A DNA stretch of 64,000 nt from Gammaproteobacteria bacterium. GTDB lineage: Bacteria; Pseudomonadota; Gammaproteobacteria; Eutrophobiales; Eutrophobiaceae. The position numbers were made by a program, and so were the translations under genes. The DNA lies in NCBI GenBank assembly GCA_028279365.1, contig JANQNX010000006.1:62001-126000 (forward strand), in the 5' to 3' direction. The notes beneath the pieces were generated by a model, which searched no databases, had not been told where the DNA came from, and saw nothing but the letters and a program-made list of their open reading frames with translations. Shown one piece after another: positions 1 through 8,703 of this stretch; position 1 is the stretch's first letter; each line of letters begins with the position of its first letter.

Positions 1-1123
1 CAAACTTACGGTTAGTCGCGCGCGCAATAGAACGACCCAGTGATGTCTTACCCACACCTGGTGGACCGACCAAACACAAAATCGGGCCCTTCATCTTCTT
101 AACGCGCTGCTGAACTGCGAGATACTCAAGAATGCGTTCCTTTACCTTCTCAAGCCCATAATGATCTTCTTCCAACACCTGTTCAGCCTTGGTGATATCT
201 TTCGAGACCTTGCTGCGCCCCTTCCATGGCACGCTAATAAGCCAGTCGACATAATTACGAACTACTGTCGCCTCAGCTGACATCGGCGACATCATCCGCA
301 GTTTATTCAATTCTGATTCCGCTTTTTCCTTCGCTTCCTTGTGCATGCCGGCTTTTTCAATTTTCTCTGCCAGCTCTTCCAGCTCGTTGGGCACATCTTC
401 CATTTCGCCCAGTTCTTTTTGAATGGCCTTCATTTGTTCATTCAAATAGTACTCACGCTGACTCTTTTCCATTTGTGATTTGACGCGACCGCGTATGCGT
501 TTTTCCACCTGTAACAAATCAATCTCTGATTCCATCAGGTGAATCAGGTGTTCCAATCGTTCTTTTATATCGATGATTTCCAACACATGCTGCTTTTCTT
601 CAATCTTGATCGACATGTGGGCCGCAATCGTATCGGCCAATCGACTGGCATCATCAATACTGGTCAATGATGAGATAATTTCTGGCGGGACTTTCTTATT
701 TAATTTTACATACTGTTCAAACTGGTTCATGGCTGATCGCGCATGCACATCCATTTCCTGTTCATCAACAATATTCGGCTCCAGGATCTCGGCGTCGGCG
801 ACAAACATACCATCTTGTTCCACATAGTTATCGATGCTTGCGCGCGACGTCCCTTCCACCAAGACTTTTATCGTGCCGTCCGGTAATTTCAGTAATTGAA
901 GAATATTTGCCAGGGTGCCTATATCATAGGTCTGGTCCTGGCCGGGCTCATCTTCTGCCGCACTTTTTTGCGCGACCAAAAGAATCTGTTTGTTTCCTTC
1001 CATTGCCTTGTCGAGTGCCTTGATCGATTTTTCACGTCCGACAAACAGTGGTATCACCATATGTGGATAAACAACGACATCGCGAAGTGGGAGAACGGGT
1101 AAGGTTTCAGATTTTTGCGTCAT
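1..1123 (-). CDS. lon: Lon ATP-dependent protease, N-terminal part (cut by window edge)
   Basis: Cytoplasmic AAA+ serine protease that degrades misfolded and regulatory proteins. The reverse-strand frame is open from the ATG at 1121-1123 to the window edge, giving 374 residues. It begins MTQKSETLPVLPLRDVVVYP, the typical Lon substrate-binding domain start. A charged coiled-coil stretch (about residues 180-270) follows, then the start of the AAA+ domain. The Walker A motif GPPGVGKTS is at residues 353-361, almost the same place as in E. coli Lon. The rest of the ATPase and the Ser-Lys protease domain lie outside the window. The gene follows clpX in the same direction with a 147-bp gap that holds a likely heat-shock promoter. 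Family assignment is very sure. Confidence 0.97.
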   Translation of the reverse strand, partial: MTQKSETLPVLPLRDVVVYPHMVIPLFVGREKSIKALDKAMEGNKQILLVAQKSAAEDEPGQDQTYDIGTLANILQLLKLPDGTIKVLVEGTSRASIDNYVEQDGMFVADAEILEPNIVDEQEMDVHARSAMNQFEQYVKLNKKVPPEIISSLTSIDDASRLADTIAAHMSIKIEEKQHVLEIIDIKERLEHLIHLMESEIDLLQVEKRIRGRVKSQMEKSQREYYLNEQMKAIQKELGEMEDVPNELEELAEKIEKAGMHKEAKEKAESELNKLRMMSPMSAEATVVRNYVDWLISVPWKGRSKVSKDITKAEQVLEEDHYGLEKVKERILEYLAVQQRVKKMKGPILCLVGPPGVGKTSLGRSIARATNRKF

Positions 1124-1184
1124 GATTGCCTTTTGTTATGAATGATAAAGGGAAATATCAATCGATATCTAATTATAAAGCTAT

Positions 1185-1213
1185 ATATTGTGATGAAACC
1201 GCCTTTTTTCAAG
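1185..1213 (-). promoter_or_regulatory. Putative sigma-32 (heat-shock) promoter of lon
   Basis: Read on the minus strand, CTTGAAA (1207-1213) is a perfect sigma-32 -35 element. It is followed after 14 bp by CACAATAT (1185-1192), which matches 6 of 8 positions of the CCCCATAT-type -10. It lies about 60 nt upstream of the lon start. lon is a classic sigma-32 target in enterobacteria. The -35 also sits inside an 8-bp inverted repeat (GAAACCGC at 1195-1202, GCGGTTTC at 1213-1220), so part of the match could be coincidental. Confidence 0.55.
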
Positions 1214-1270
1214 CGGTTTCTCACACTAATGGACTGGTATTTTTGATACTGGATTGTGAGATATAAAAAA

Positions 1271-2548
1271 TCAATCTGACGCTGCTTTAGGCATCTCGGA
1301 ACCATCATAAATCATCAATGGCTCAGACTCACCATTAATCACACCTTCATCAATGACAACCTTGGTCACGTTTTCCATGGAAGGTAAATCATACATGGTA
1401 TCAAGCAAGACATTTTCCATAATCGAGCGAAGCCCACGCGCGCCAGTCTTTCTTTCCATCGATTTCTTAGCGACAGCACGTAACGCGTCTTCCCGAAACT
1501 CAAGCTCACAATTTTCCATTTCAAACAAACGTACATATTGTTTGGTAATCGCATTTTTCGGCTCGAGCAGGATTTCAACCAATTGATCCTCATCCAACTC
1601 ATCAAGCGTTGCAGCAACCGGCAGTCGGCCGACAAACTCAGGGATTAAACCATATTTAATCAGATCTTCAGGTTCAACCGAGTGAATGATTTCACTGATG
1701 CTTTTACGATCATCTTTACTCTTCACTTCAGCAGAGAAACCAATGCCGCCTTTTTCCGAGCGCTCTCTAATGATCTTGTCTAGACCTGCGAACGCACCGC
1801 CACAGATAAACAGGATATTTGCTGTATTAACCTGTAAAAATTCTTGTTGAGGATGTTTACGTCCACCTTGAGGTGGAACCGAGGCAACAGTACCCTCGAT
1901 CAATTTTAACAGGGCCTGTTGCACCCCTTCGCCGGAAACATCACGCGTAATAGACGGGTTATCAGATTTGCGCGAAATTTTATCAATCTCATCAATATAA
2001 ACGATACCGGTTTGTGCCTTATCGACGTCGTAATCGCATTTTTGCAACAGCTTTTGAATAATGTTCTCGACATCTTCACCGACATATCCGGCTTCAGTTA
2101 ATGTTGTGGCATCGGCAATGGTGAACGGCACGTTAAGTAACCGAGCCATCGTTTCGGCGAGTAAGGTTTTACCACTACCAGTCGGTCCAATTAACAAGAC
2201 ATTACTCTTGGCTAATTCGACTTCCGACTTTTTAATGCCTTGTTCCAGTCGTTTGTAATGATTGTAAACCGCAACAGAGAGGATCTTCTTGGCTTTATTC
2301 TGACCAATCACATATTCGTCAAGAATCTTGTTTATCTCATGGGGTGTAGGCAGTGAAGTCCCTGCACCAGTAACCGATTTGTCCTGAATCTCTTCGCGAA
2401 TGATGTCGTTACAAAGTTCGACACATTCGTCACAGATGAATACCGAAGGACCGGCAATTAATTTTCTGACTTCATGCTGGCTTTTGCCGCAAAATGAACA
2501 ATAGAGCAGTCTATCTCCATCGTTCTTACCTTGTTTACGGTCTGTCAT
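1271..2548 (-). CDS. clpX: ClpX, ATP-dependent unfoldase subunit of ClpXP
   Basis: AAA+ unfoldase that recognises substrates and feeds them into ClpP. The 425-residue length is normal. An N-terminal C4 zinc-binding domain is visible (CSFC at residues 17-20, CDEC at 39-42). It is followed by Walker A GPTGSGKT, Walker B with IDEIDK, and the IGF loop that docks on ClpP within [12 protein letters not shown] sensor-2 region [12 protein letters not shown] lies near the C-terminus. It sits 38 bp downstream of clpP in a tig-clpP-clpX arrangement, so cotranscription is likely. Nothing looks damaged. Confidence 0.98.
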   Translation of the reverse strand: MTDRKQGKNDGDRLLYCSFCGKSQHEVRKLIAGPSVFICDECVELCNDIIREEIQDKSVTGAGTSLPTPHEINKILDEYVIGQNKAKKILSVAVYNHYKRLEQGIKKSEVELAKSNVLLIGPTGSGKTLLAETMARLLNVPFTIADATTLTEAGYVGEDVENIIQKLLQKCDYDVDKAQTGIVYIDEIDKISRKSDNPSITRDVSGEGVQQALLKLIEGTVASVPPQGGRKHPQQEFLQVNTANILFICGGAFAGLDKIIRERSEKGGIGFSAEVKSKDDRKSISEIIHSVEPEDLIKYGLIPEFVGRLPVAATLDELDEDQLVEILLEPKNAITKQYVRLFEMENCELEFREDALRAVAKKSMERKTGARGLRSIMENVLLDTMYDLPSMENVTKVVIDEGVINGESEPLMIYDGSEMPKAASD

Positions 2549-2586
2549 AACTTACTCCGAAGTAGATTTCGTACCATTCAAATTGA

Positions 2587-3234
2587 CTATTCTACCGTTT
2601 CCGGCTGATTTTCCGACAAACTCGGTCTCTCAGCCAGGACATTATCAATAATGCCATAATCTTTGGCCTGATCGGCGCTCATAAAATTATCGCGTTCAGT
2701 ATCCGACTGAATTTGCTCCAGCGATTGTCCGGTGTGATGCGCCAGTATTTTGTTCAGTCTTTCTCTGGCATAGAGTATTTCCCGCGCATGGATATCAATA
2801 TCCGTCGCCTGCCCCTGAAAACCGCCCAGCGGTTGATGAATCATCACTCGCGAATGCGGTAAACAATAACGTTTGCCAGCTTGACCACCTGCCAATAGTA
2901 GCGCGCCCATGCTAGCCGCCTGACCCACACACATGGTGCTGACATTGGGCTTGATGAACTGCATCGTGTCATAAATGCCCAACCCGGCGGTCACAGAGCC
3001 ACCGGGAGAATTGATGTAAAAATGAATATCTTTGTCAGGGTTTTCTGATTCGAGATACAGCAACTGCGCGACAATCAGATTTGCCACATTGTCTTCAACC
3101 GGACCCACTAAAAAAATTACACGTTCCTTCAGCAGTCGGGAATAAATGTCGTAAGCGCGCTCGCCTCGGGACGTTTGCTCTACAACCATTGGCACTAAAT
3201 TTAATGCCTTGATTTCATTGTTATTCATAGTCAT
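2587..3234 (-). CDS. clpP: ClpP, proteolytic subunit of ClpXP/ClpAP
   Basis: Tetradecameric serine peptidase of the Clp complexes. The catalytic triad can be read as Ser108 (in [11 protein letters not shown]), His133 (in MIHQPLGG) and Asp182 (in ERDNFMSAD). Each is offset by ten residues from E. coli ClpP, reflecting a slightly longer N-terminal stretch. With 215 residues the length fits the family. The start could be Met1 or Met3; the difference does not affect the mature enzyme. The gene lies between tig (27-bp gap) and clpX (38-bp gap) on the same strand. Confidence 0.98.
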   Translation of the reverse strand: MTMNNNEIKALNLVPMVVEQTSRGERAYDIYSRLLKERVIFLVGPVEDNVANLIVAQLLYLESENPDKDIHFYINSPGGSVTAGLGIYDTMQFIKPNVSTMCVGQAASMGALLLAGGQAGKRYCLPHSRVMIHQPLGGFQGQATDIDIHAREILYARERLNKILAHHTGQSLEQIQSDTERDNFMSADQAKDYGIIDNVLAERPSLSENQPETVE

Positions 3235-3261
3235 CCAATATCGGTAAAAGACCGATTTTCT

Positions 3262-4578
3262 TTAGCTGGCAGTCTGCCCTTTATTCATAATTTCGTCAAA
3301 CGAAGCCGGTTTTTCCGTGACCTTGGCATTCGACAAAACAAAGTCTATGACTTCGTCTTCGAGCGCCAGTGCCTCTACCTGAGCCAAGTTTTTCTGATCA
3401 GAGTAATACCAATTTATGACAGCATTCGGATCGTCGTAACCTGCCGCCATTTCTTCCACCATGGTACGGATTTTGGTCGGCTCAACCTTTAATTCATTTT
3501 GTTTGATAATCTCAGCGACGATCAGTTGCAAACCGACCCGCTTTTCGGCCTGTTCAGTAAACAACTTACTGTCCGCGTTGGCCATCGCACCGGCATCCAT
3601 CCCTTGCCGTTTCATATTTTCCGATAATTCCTGACGCACGCGTTCTTCCTCGCTCTTCACTAGTGAATTCGGAAGCTCTACAGTATTAGCCGCATGCACT
3701 GCATCAAGCACGGTATTTTTTAACTGTCGACGCACGGTGTGCTCCACCTCTCGCTCCATATTGCGCTTTATCTCGTTCCGAAAAGTCTCTTCATTACCAT
3801 CAGTAACACCGAAGGCCTGCATGAATTTATCATCAATCTCTGGCAATACAGATTGATTAACAGAATTAACTTTTACTTTAAATTCAACATCTTGCCCTTT
3901 CAGCGTGTCACTACCATAGTCCTCAGGGAATTTAAGCTCTAGAGTCTTTTCCTCATCAGCACTTGCACCAATCAAGCCTTCCTCAAAACCTTCGATAAAA
4001 CTGCCGGTACCGAGCTCGAGGTTATAGTTTTCCGCTTTACCACCCTCAAACGGCTCTCCATTCAAAAAACCTTCAAAATTAATATTGACCGTATCACCAT
4101 CTTCAGCAGCACGCTCCACTGGTTCAAGCTGTTTCTGTTGTTTTCTCAAAACTTCAATCATATCAGTTACTTCCTGATCCGAGACGGAACAGGTCTGACG
4201 TTCTATTTGCAGCTCTGAGATCGGCTTTACCGCAACCTCGGGATACACTTCGATAACAGCGGTAAAAGCTAAAGGTTTCCCCTGATCATCGGCGATATCT
4301 TCAATTAATGGCGTTCCTGCCGGACGCAGCTTCTCTTGGTTCATCGCCTCATACAGACTGGACTGCATGAGTTCACCGACCACCTCTTGCCTGACTTGTT
4401 CACCGTAACGGGTTTGAATCACTTTAAGTGGGACTTTACCAGGACGAAATCCCTGAACTTTGGTCGTTTTCTTTAGACGCTCAAGGCGATTGCTGATTTC
4501 GCTACTGACCTTTTCCTCAGGCACTTCAATTTTGACTTTTCGTTCCAGACCGCCTGTATTCTCTACAGAAACTTGCAT
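3262..4578 (-). CDS. tig: Trigger factor, ribosome-bound chaperone/prolyl isomerase
   Basis: Ribosome-associated chaperone that meets nascent chains at the exit tunnel. The ribosome-binding signature GFRPGKVP is at residues 43-50. An FKBP-type PPIase domain follows (about 155-240, with GDTVNINFEGFLNGEPFEGG), then a long helical C-terminal chaperone domain. Length is 438 residues, typical for the family. It is the first gene of the tig-clpP-clpX group, placed 71 bp downstream of tRNA-Leu on the same strand. Upstream there is an 8-bp hairpin but no clearly convincing -35/-10 pair. Confidence 0.98.
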   Translation of the reverse strand: MQVSVENTGGLERKVKIEVPEEKVSSEISNRLERLKKTTKVQGFRPGKVPLKVIQTRYGEQVRQEVVGELMQSSLYEAMNQEKLRPAGTPLIEDIADDQGKPLAFTAVIEVYPEVAVKPISELQIERQTCSVSDQEVTDMIEVLRKQQKQLEPVERAAEDGDTVNINFEGFLNGEPFEGGKAENYNLELGTGSFIEGFEEGLIGASADEEKTLELKFPEDYGSDTLKGQDVEFKVKVNSVNQSVLPEIDDKFMQAFGVTDGNEETFRNEIKRNMEREVEHTVRRQLKNTVLDAVHAANTVELPNSLVKSEEERVRQELSENMKRQGMDAGAMANADSKLFTEQAEKRVGLQLIVAEIIKQNELKVEPTKIRTMVEEMAAGYDDPNAVINWYYSDQKNLAQVEALALEDEVIDFVLSNAKVTEKPASFDEIMNKGQTAS

Positions 4579-4616
4579 TCTGATATTTATCCTATGATGT
4601 TGTTATGATAGTTAGC

Positions 4617-4644
4617 TGCGGATGGATAAAATACTTCATCCGCA
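4617..4644 (-). other. Inverted repeat between tRNA-Leu and tig
   Basis: TGCGGATG (4617-4624) and CATCCGCA (4637-4644) form a perfect 8-bp stem with a 12-nt loop. On the minus strand it begins 5 nt after the CCA end of tRNA-Leu. It may mark the 3' end of the tRNA precursor, but no T-run follows, so an intrinsic terminator is not well supported. Confidence 0.5.
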
Positions 4645-4649
4645 AAATA

Positions 4650-4734
<85 letters not shown>

Positions 4735-4839
4735 AAGATTAATAATGCCATATGACACATATGACTATGTTTATTTAGCACGAATCATACCTGAATCAGG
4801 GAAAGGCTTAAATAAGATGAAGCTGGCGTGGTCTTATGC

Positions 4840-5118
4840 TTAAAAACATTCTTCAGTAAAAGATTTACAGACTCTTCTACATTTGCGCCCACCAGTTCGG
4901 GGATTAATTATACAATCTTCACCCCATTGCTCACAGACAGTCATACACTTTTTTTCCTTGGCGGTATTGTAATCCTCAGGCAATACCAATTCTCCATCTG
5001 CGACAGGAGAGTGGGATGAGCTGGGGTTATTGTTATCTTCTGCTTGCACAGGCAAAAATAATGCGAACGATAGTGCCAGGAAAAAGGCAAAAGCGTAGTT
5101 TTTAATTAGTGACTTCAT
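4840..5118 (-). CDS. Small secreted cysteine-rich protein, function unknown
   Basis: A 92-residue product starting at the ATG at 5116-5118; an upstream TTG at 5131-5133 is also in frame but is less likely. The N-terminus (MKSLIKNYAFAFFLALSFAL) is a clear Sec signal peptide with a probable cut after PVQA. The mature part is acidic and Asn/Ser-rich, then ends in a compact region with six cysteines spaced CMTVC, ED-C, RKCRRVC and a final C-F. The even cysteine count suggests three disulfides in the periplasm or outside the cell. I recognise no family. It stands alone between tRNA-Leu and egtB, oriented away from egtB. Confidence 0.65.
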   Translation of the reverse strand: MKSLIKNYAFAFFLALSFALFLPVQAEDNNNPSSSHSPVADGELVLPEDYNTAKEKKCMTVCEQWGEDCIINPRTGGRKCRRVCKSFTEECF

Positions 5119-5273
5119 GCTTAATATAGACAATAAGAAAATGATATGTTCCTGACAAATTATCGCATCTAGTCAAAACGTCGACAATGATTAGTAAATC
5201 ATAACGTATTAGTAATAATTTAACAGTATCGTTAAATTGATGCCTATAATGGTCAAAATAATTTGGTAAACCT

Positions 5274-6506
5274 TTGATATTCTCCGATGCAATTCCGGCA
5301 GATGCCTTTCGCTCTGTCAGACAACGTTCTGTCAAACTTTGTGAGCCTTTGGAAACCGAGGACTTCACCGCGCAACCTTGCACAGAAGTCAGCCCGCCAA
5401 AATGGCATCTGGCGCACACCAGCTGGTTTTTTGAAGAGGTCATCCTGTGCAAATACAAACACGATTACCAACGCTTTAATCCCTCTTTCAGCAAGCTATT
5501 CAACTCTTATTACAAGTCAGCTGGGGTTCACTGGTTGCAGTCGGAACGCGGCAATCTATCAAGACCGACAGTAAGCGAAGTGCTTGCGTATCGGCACTAC
5601 ATCGATGAACAAATGCTGGCTTTATTGAAAAAAAAAACCGACGACCTGTCACTCAAGCAAGTCTTAGAACTTGGTTTGCATCATGAGCAACAACACCAGG
5701 AATTATTATTGATGGACATTAAATATATCCTGGGTATCAATCCTCAGTTACCCGCCTATACTGACGCTCCACTTCCAAAAGGCGAAAAAATTCAACCTGC
5801 ATGGTTCGAACATCCCGAAGGAATTATCGAAACGGGATATGATGGAAATGGATTTGCCTACGATAACGAAAAACCGAAACACAAAAGTTACATCTATCCG
5901 TTTAGATTAAGTCAGAATCTGGTATCGAATGGAGAATACCTGGAATTTATTGAAGACGGTGGTTACTCAAATCCGGCATTATGGTTAAGTAAGGGTTACG
6001 ATTTTATTAACGAAAATAACATTACCCAACCGCTTTATTGGTCACGCCAGGATGACACACTGTTTGAATTTACTTTGCATGGAAATTTACCACTCGACCC
6101 CGAGCTGCCGGTTGCCCATATCAGTTATTTTGAAGCCGATGCCTATGCGAAATGGAAAGCTTGTCGTCTACCCACTGAACAGGAAATGGAAGTGTTTCAC
6201 CAAACCACGATTGCTGAACAGGGAACGACGCCACCCTCGGGCTTGTTTCACCCCAACAACACTCATGCATCAAGTGACCAACTATGGTGCTGGACATCCA
6301 GTCATTATTCAGCTTATCCGGGATTTTCTCCTTTCTCAGGCATGGCCGAGGAGTACAACGGTAAATTCATGTGTAACCAGTTTGTGTTAAGAGGGAGCTG
6401 TATTGCCACACCGCCAGGTCATTGGCGCACCAGCTACAGGAACTTTTATGAGCCGCATCAACGCTGGATGTTTTCGGGCATTCGTTTAGCCAGGGACGAC
6501 ACATGA
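5274..6506 (+). CDS. egtB: EgtB-type sulfoxide synthase (ergothioneine biosynthesis)
   Basis: Non-heme iron enzyme joining trimethylhistidine (hercynine) with a thiol donor to make the sulfoxide precursor of ergothioneine. An N-terminal DinB-like half carries the expected iron ligands His48 (KWHLAHTSWFF), His137 and His141 (LHHEQQHQELLL). The C-terminal half is an FGE-sulfatase-like domain ending with RGSCIATPPGHWRTSYRNFY. No ATG occurs in frame before the conserved region and a stop lies at 5259-5261, so TTG at 5274 is the best start. It overlaps egtD by 4 bp (ATGA), implying translational coupling. Without a fused methyltransferase it is not OvoA. Whether the donor is gamma-Glu-Cys or cysteine cannot be read here. 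Confidence 0.92.
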   Translation: MIFSDAIPADAFRSVRQRSVKLCEPLETEDFTAQPCTEVSPPKWHLAHTSWFFEEVILCKYKHDYQRFNPSFSKLFNSYYKSAGVHWLQSERGNLSRPTVSEVLAYRHYIDEQMLALLKKKTDDLSLKQVLELGLHHEQQHQELLLMDIKYILGINPQLPAYTDAPLPKGEKIQPAWFEHPEGIIETGYDGNGFAYDNEKPKHKSYIYPFRLSQNLVSNGEYLEFIEDGGYSNPALWLSKGYDFINENNITQPLYWSRQDDTLFEFTLHGNLPLDPELPVAHISYFEADAYAKWKACRLPTEQEMEVFHQTTIAEQGTTPPSGLFHPNNTHASSDQLWCWTSSHYSAYPGFSPFSGMAEEYNGKFMCNQFVLRGSCIATPPGHWRTSYRNFYEPHQRWMFSGIRLARDDT

Positions 6507-7504
6507 AGATCGTCAACCTGTTAGAGACACAACAAACCAGGGATAGCGATGAAAACGAACGCTTTGCCGAAGACATTAAAGCAGGCTTGAGTTCAACCCC
6601 TAAATCGATCCCGACTAAATATTTTTATGATGAAACGGGAAGCATACTGTTTCAAAAAATTACCGGCCATGCTGATTATTATTTGACGCAAGCCGAGTTC
6701 AATATTCTTGATAGCATCAAACATGAATTGGCAAAGATCATCGACAGTGATGAAATTGACATCATCGAACTTGGTGCCGGCGATGGTCATAAAACCGAAT
6801 TGATCATTCAGGGCTTTATCGAGAGCGGTAAAAAAGTGAATTTTTATCCCATCGATATATCAGAAAAAGCCATGCAACAGCTCGAAGAGGGATTACAGAA
6901 ACATGATGCGTTGTCGATACACGGTATCATCGCCGAATATTTTTCCGGACTGAGCTATGTAAGACAACATTCCAACAACCATCAGTTAGTCCTGTTTCTT
7001 GGCTCTAACATCGGAAACTTCAGCAAGACACAAAGTAAAGAATTTTTGCTTCACATCAGGGACATCTTAAGCGATGGAGACTATGCCTTGATTGGCTTTG
7101 ACCTAAAAAAAGACATACCGACATTAGTAAAAGCATACAATGACAGCGCCGGCTACACCTCCGATTTTAACCTGAACCTGTTAACACGCATCAATCGTGA
7201 ATTAGGGGGAGAGTTTATGCTTGAACACTTCCAGCATTATGGCAATTACAATCCGGTGCTGGGTGCGATGGAAAGTTTTTTAATCTCCAGAAAAGAACAG
7301 GATGTCTATATCGCTAATATTGACCAGACAGTTCACTTCGATGCATTCGAACCCATCCACCTGGAATACTCATTTAAATACCTGAAAACCGACATTGATG
7401 ATTTGTGCTATTACACCGGGTTTCATCCCATCAAACACTTCACTGATGATCATGAACGCTTTGTTGATTCACTATGGCAAATCAAGTCTGGCGGCAATGA
7501 TTAG
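6503..7504 (+). CDS. egtD: EgtD, L-histidine N-alpha-methyltransferase
   Basis: SAM-dependent enzyme that trimethylates histidine to hercynine, the first step of ergothioneine synthesis. The glycine-rich SAM motif IELGAGDGHKT is at residues 88-98 and the second acidic strand is in FYPIDISEKAM. The conserved region LFLGSNIGNF and the N-terminal signature IPTKYFYDETGS are also typical of the EgtD family. Length is 333 residues, close to the usual 320-330. It is coupled to egtB by a 4-bp overlap. Its stop codon ends at 7504, immediately next to the stop of the convergent regulator gene, leaving no room for a terminator. Confidence 0.94.
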   Translation: MKIVNLLETQQTRDSDENERFAEDIKAGLSSTPKSIPTKYFYDETGSILFQKITGHADYYLTQAEFNILDSIKHELAKIIDSDEIDIIELGAGDGHKTELIIQGFIESGKKVNFYPIDISEKAMQQLEEGLQKHDALSIHGIIAEYFSGLSYVRQHSNNHQLVLFLGSNIGNFSKTQSKEFLLHIRDILSDGDYALIGFDLKKDIPTLVKAYNDSAGYTSDFNLNLLTRINRELGGEFMLEHFQHYGNYNPVLGAMESFLISRKEQDVYIANIDQTVHFDAFEPIHLEYSFKYLKTDIDDLCYYTGFHPIKHFTDDHERFVDSLWQIKSGGND

Positions 7505-8518
7505 TTAAGAACCGACTAAGGACGAGACCTGGACAGGTTTATCCATACCACGAATTGAAATTTTTTCAGTATCAGCGAATTGAATATTGTGCGCCTGGTT
7601 GACCTGTTGCACGATCTCATCGCTAACCAGTATCTGCATCGAATCTGCATTGGCGCAAAGTCGTGATGCCATGTTTACCGTCTCACCGATAGCAGAATAA
7701 TCAAGGTGATCGTTCGAACCAATATTACCGATCAATACCGGCCCGAAATGCAGACCTATACCAATCGGATAACGATCATTGCCAGTCTCTGCCTCTGTCG
7801 CAATGATCTGCAAGGCGCACAAGCAAGCATTGATAGTTGCATCCTGACCATCAAAAATAGCCATCAAACCATCACCACCAAACTTATCAATGTAACCATT
7901 ATTCTGGTAAACATGATCGATTTGCTGCCCGAGTTTATCACTGACCATAGTGAACAAGGCCTCAAGGTTCATATTGGTACTGAGTTGCGTAAAGCCTCTG
8001 ATATCAGTAAACATCACACAGACATTATGCAGTTCAGGGGTAGGCACAAGCCCGGTGATGGAATAAGCCTCCACCATTTTTTGTGTACGTGAAGAGATAT
8101 ATCGATTTAGATAGTGGCGGGAACGTTCCAAATCATCATAAAATTGTTTCTTCTCCAGATGACTTTTTAACCTGGCCGCCAGGACAATTTGATTAACCGG
8201 TTTTGAGATAAAATCACTGGCCCCGGCTTCCAGTACTTCAGCTAGATTCGCTTCCTCTGTCATCGACGTAACCACGATAATCGGTGTCATGGTGTAACGT
8301 GATATAGATCGAATCTTTTTGCATAAATCGACGCCACCAAGACCGGGCATGTTTAAATCAATAAGAATGGCATCGTAAGTGGTTTCAAGTGCCATAAACA
8401 GCGTTTTTTCGCCTCTGTCAGCACTATCAACCTGGTAACTCTCGTTCTCAAGCATTGAGCTTAATATCAGCCGCGTGGTTTTATCATCGTCAGCGACCAA
8501 TATCTTTTGCTGTGACAT
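7505..8518 (-). CDS. Response regulator fused to class III adenylate/guanylate cyclase domain
   Basis: Two-domain signalling protein. Residues 1-120 are a receiver domain with acidic pocket DDD, probable phosphoacceptor Asp54 (ILIDLNMPG), switch Thr in VVTSMTEE and Lys in ISKP. Residues about 165-330 form a class III cyclase catalytic domain: metal Asp in MFTDIRGF and in GGDGLMAIF, and transition-state Asn/Arg in GETVNMASRL. The Lys of YIDKFGGD and Asp of HLDYSAIG fit adenine recognition, so cAMP is the likelier product. I chose ATG 8516-8518 over the in-frame TTG 8525-8527. No sensor kinase is adjacent, so the input signal is unknown. Confidence 0.9.
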   Translation of the reverse strand: MSQQKILVADDDKTTRLILSSMLENESYQVDSADRGEKTLFMALETTYDAILIDLNMPGLGGVDLCKKIRSISRYTMTPIIVVTSMTEEANLAEVLEAGASDFISKPVNQIVLAARLKSHLEKKQFYDDLERSRHYLNRYISSRTQKMVEAYSITGLVPTPELHNVCVMFTDIRGFTQLSTNMNLEALFTMVSDKLGQQIDHVYQNNGYIDKFGGDGLMAIFDGQDATINACLCALQIIATEAETGNDRYPIGIGLHFGPVLIGNIGSNDHLDYSAIGETVNMASRLCANADSMQILVSDEIVQQVNQAHNIQFADTEKISIRGMDKPVQVSSLVGS

Positions 8519-8703
8519 CAGGTACAAATTCTCCAGCTAAATTGTTAAGCACCCTCCCCTATGCGGATAGTATCCGGTTCCGTTAATTGCGGTTATACAG
8601 TCAGTAAGACTATTGACCAGTCCTGAAAGTAATATAGCAGCTTCACCACGAAATTAATTATGATTTTTATTTATGCAGGAGATTATCCCGACGGATAAAA
8701 TAC

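Noticed and set aside
5274-6506. Could the sulfoxide synthase be OvoA (ovothiol)?
   Set aside because: OvoA carries a fused C-terminal methyltransferase and is about 700 residues; this protein is 410 residues and is coupled to egtD.
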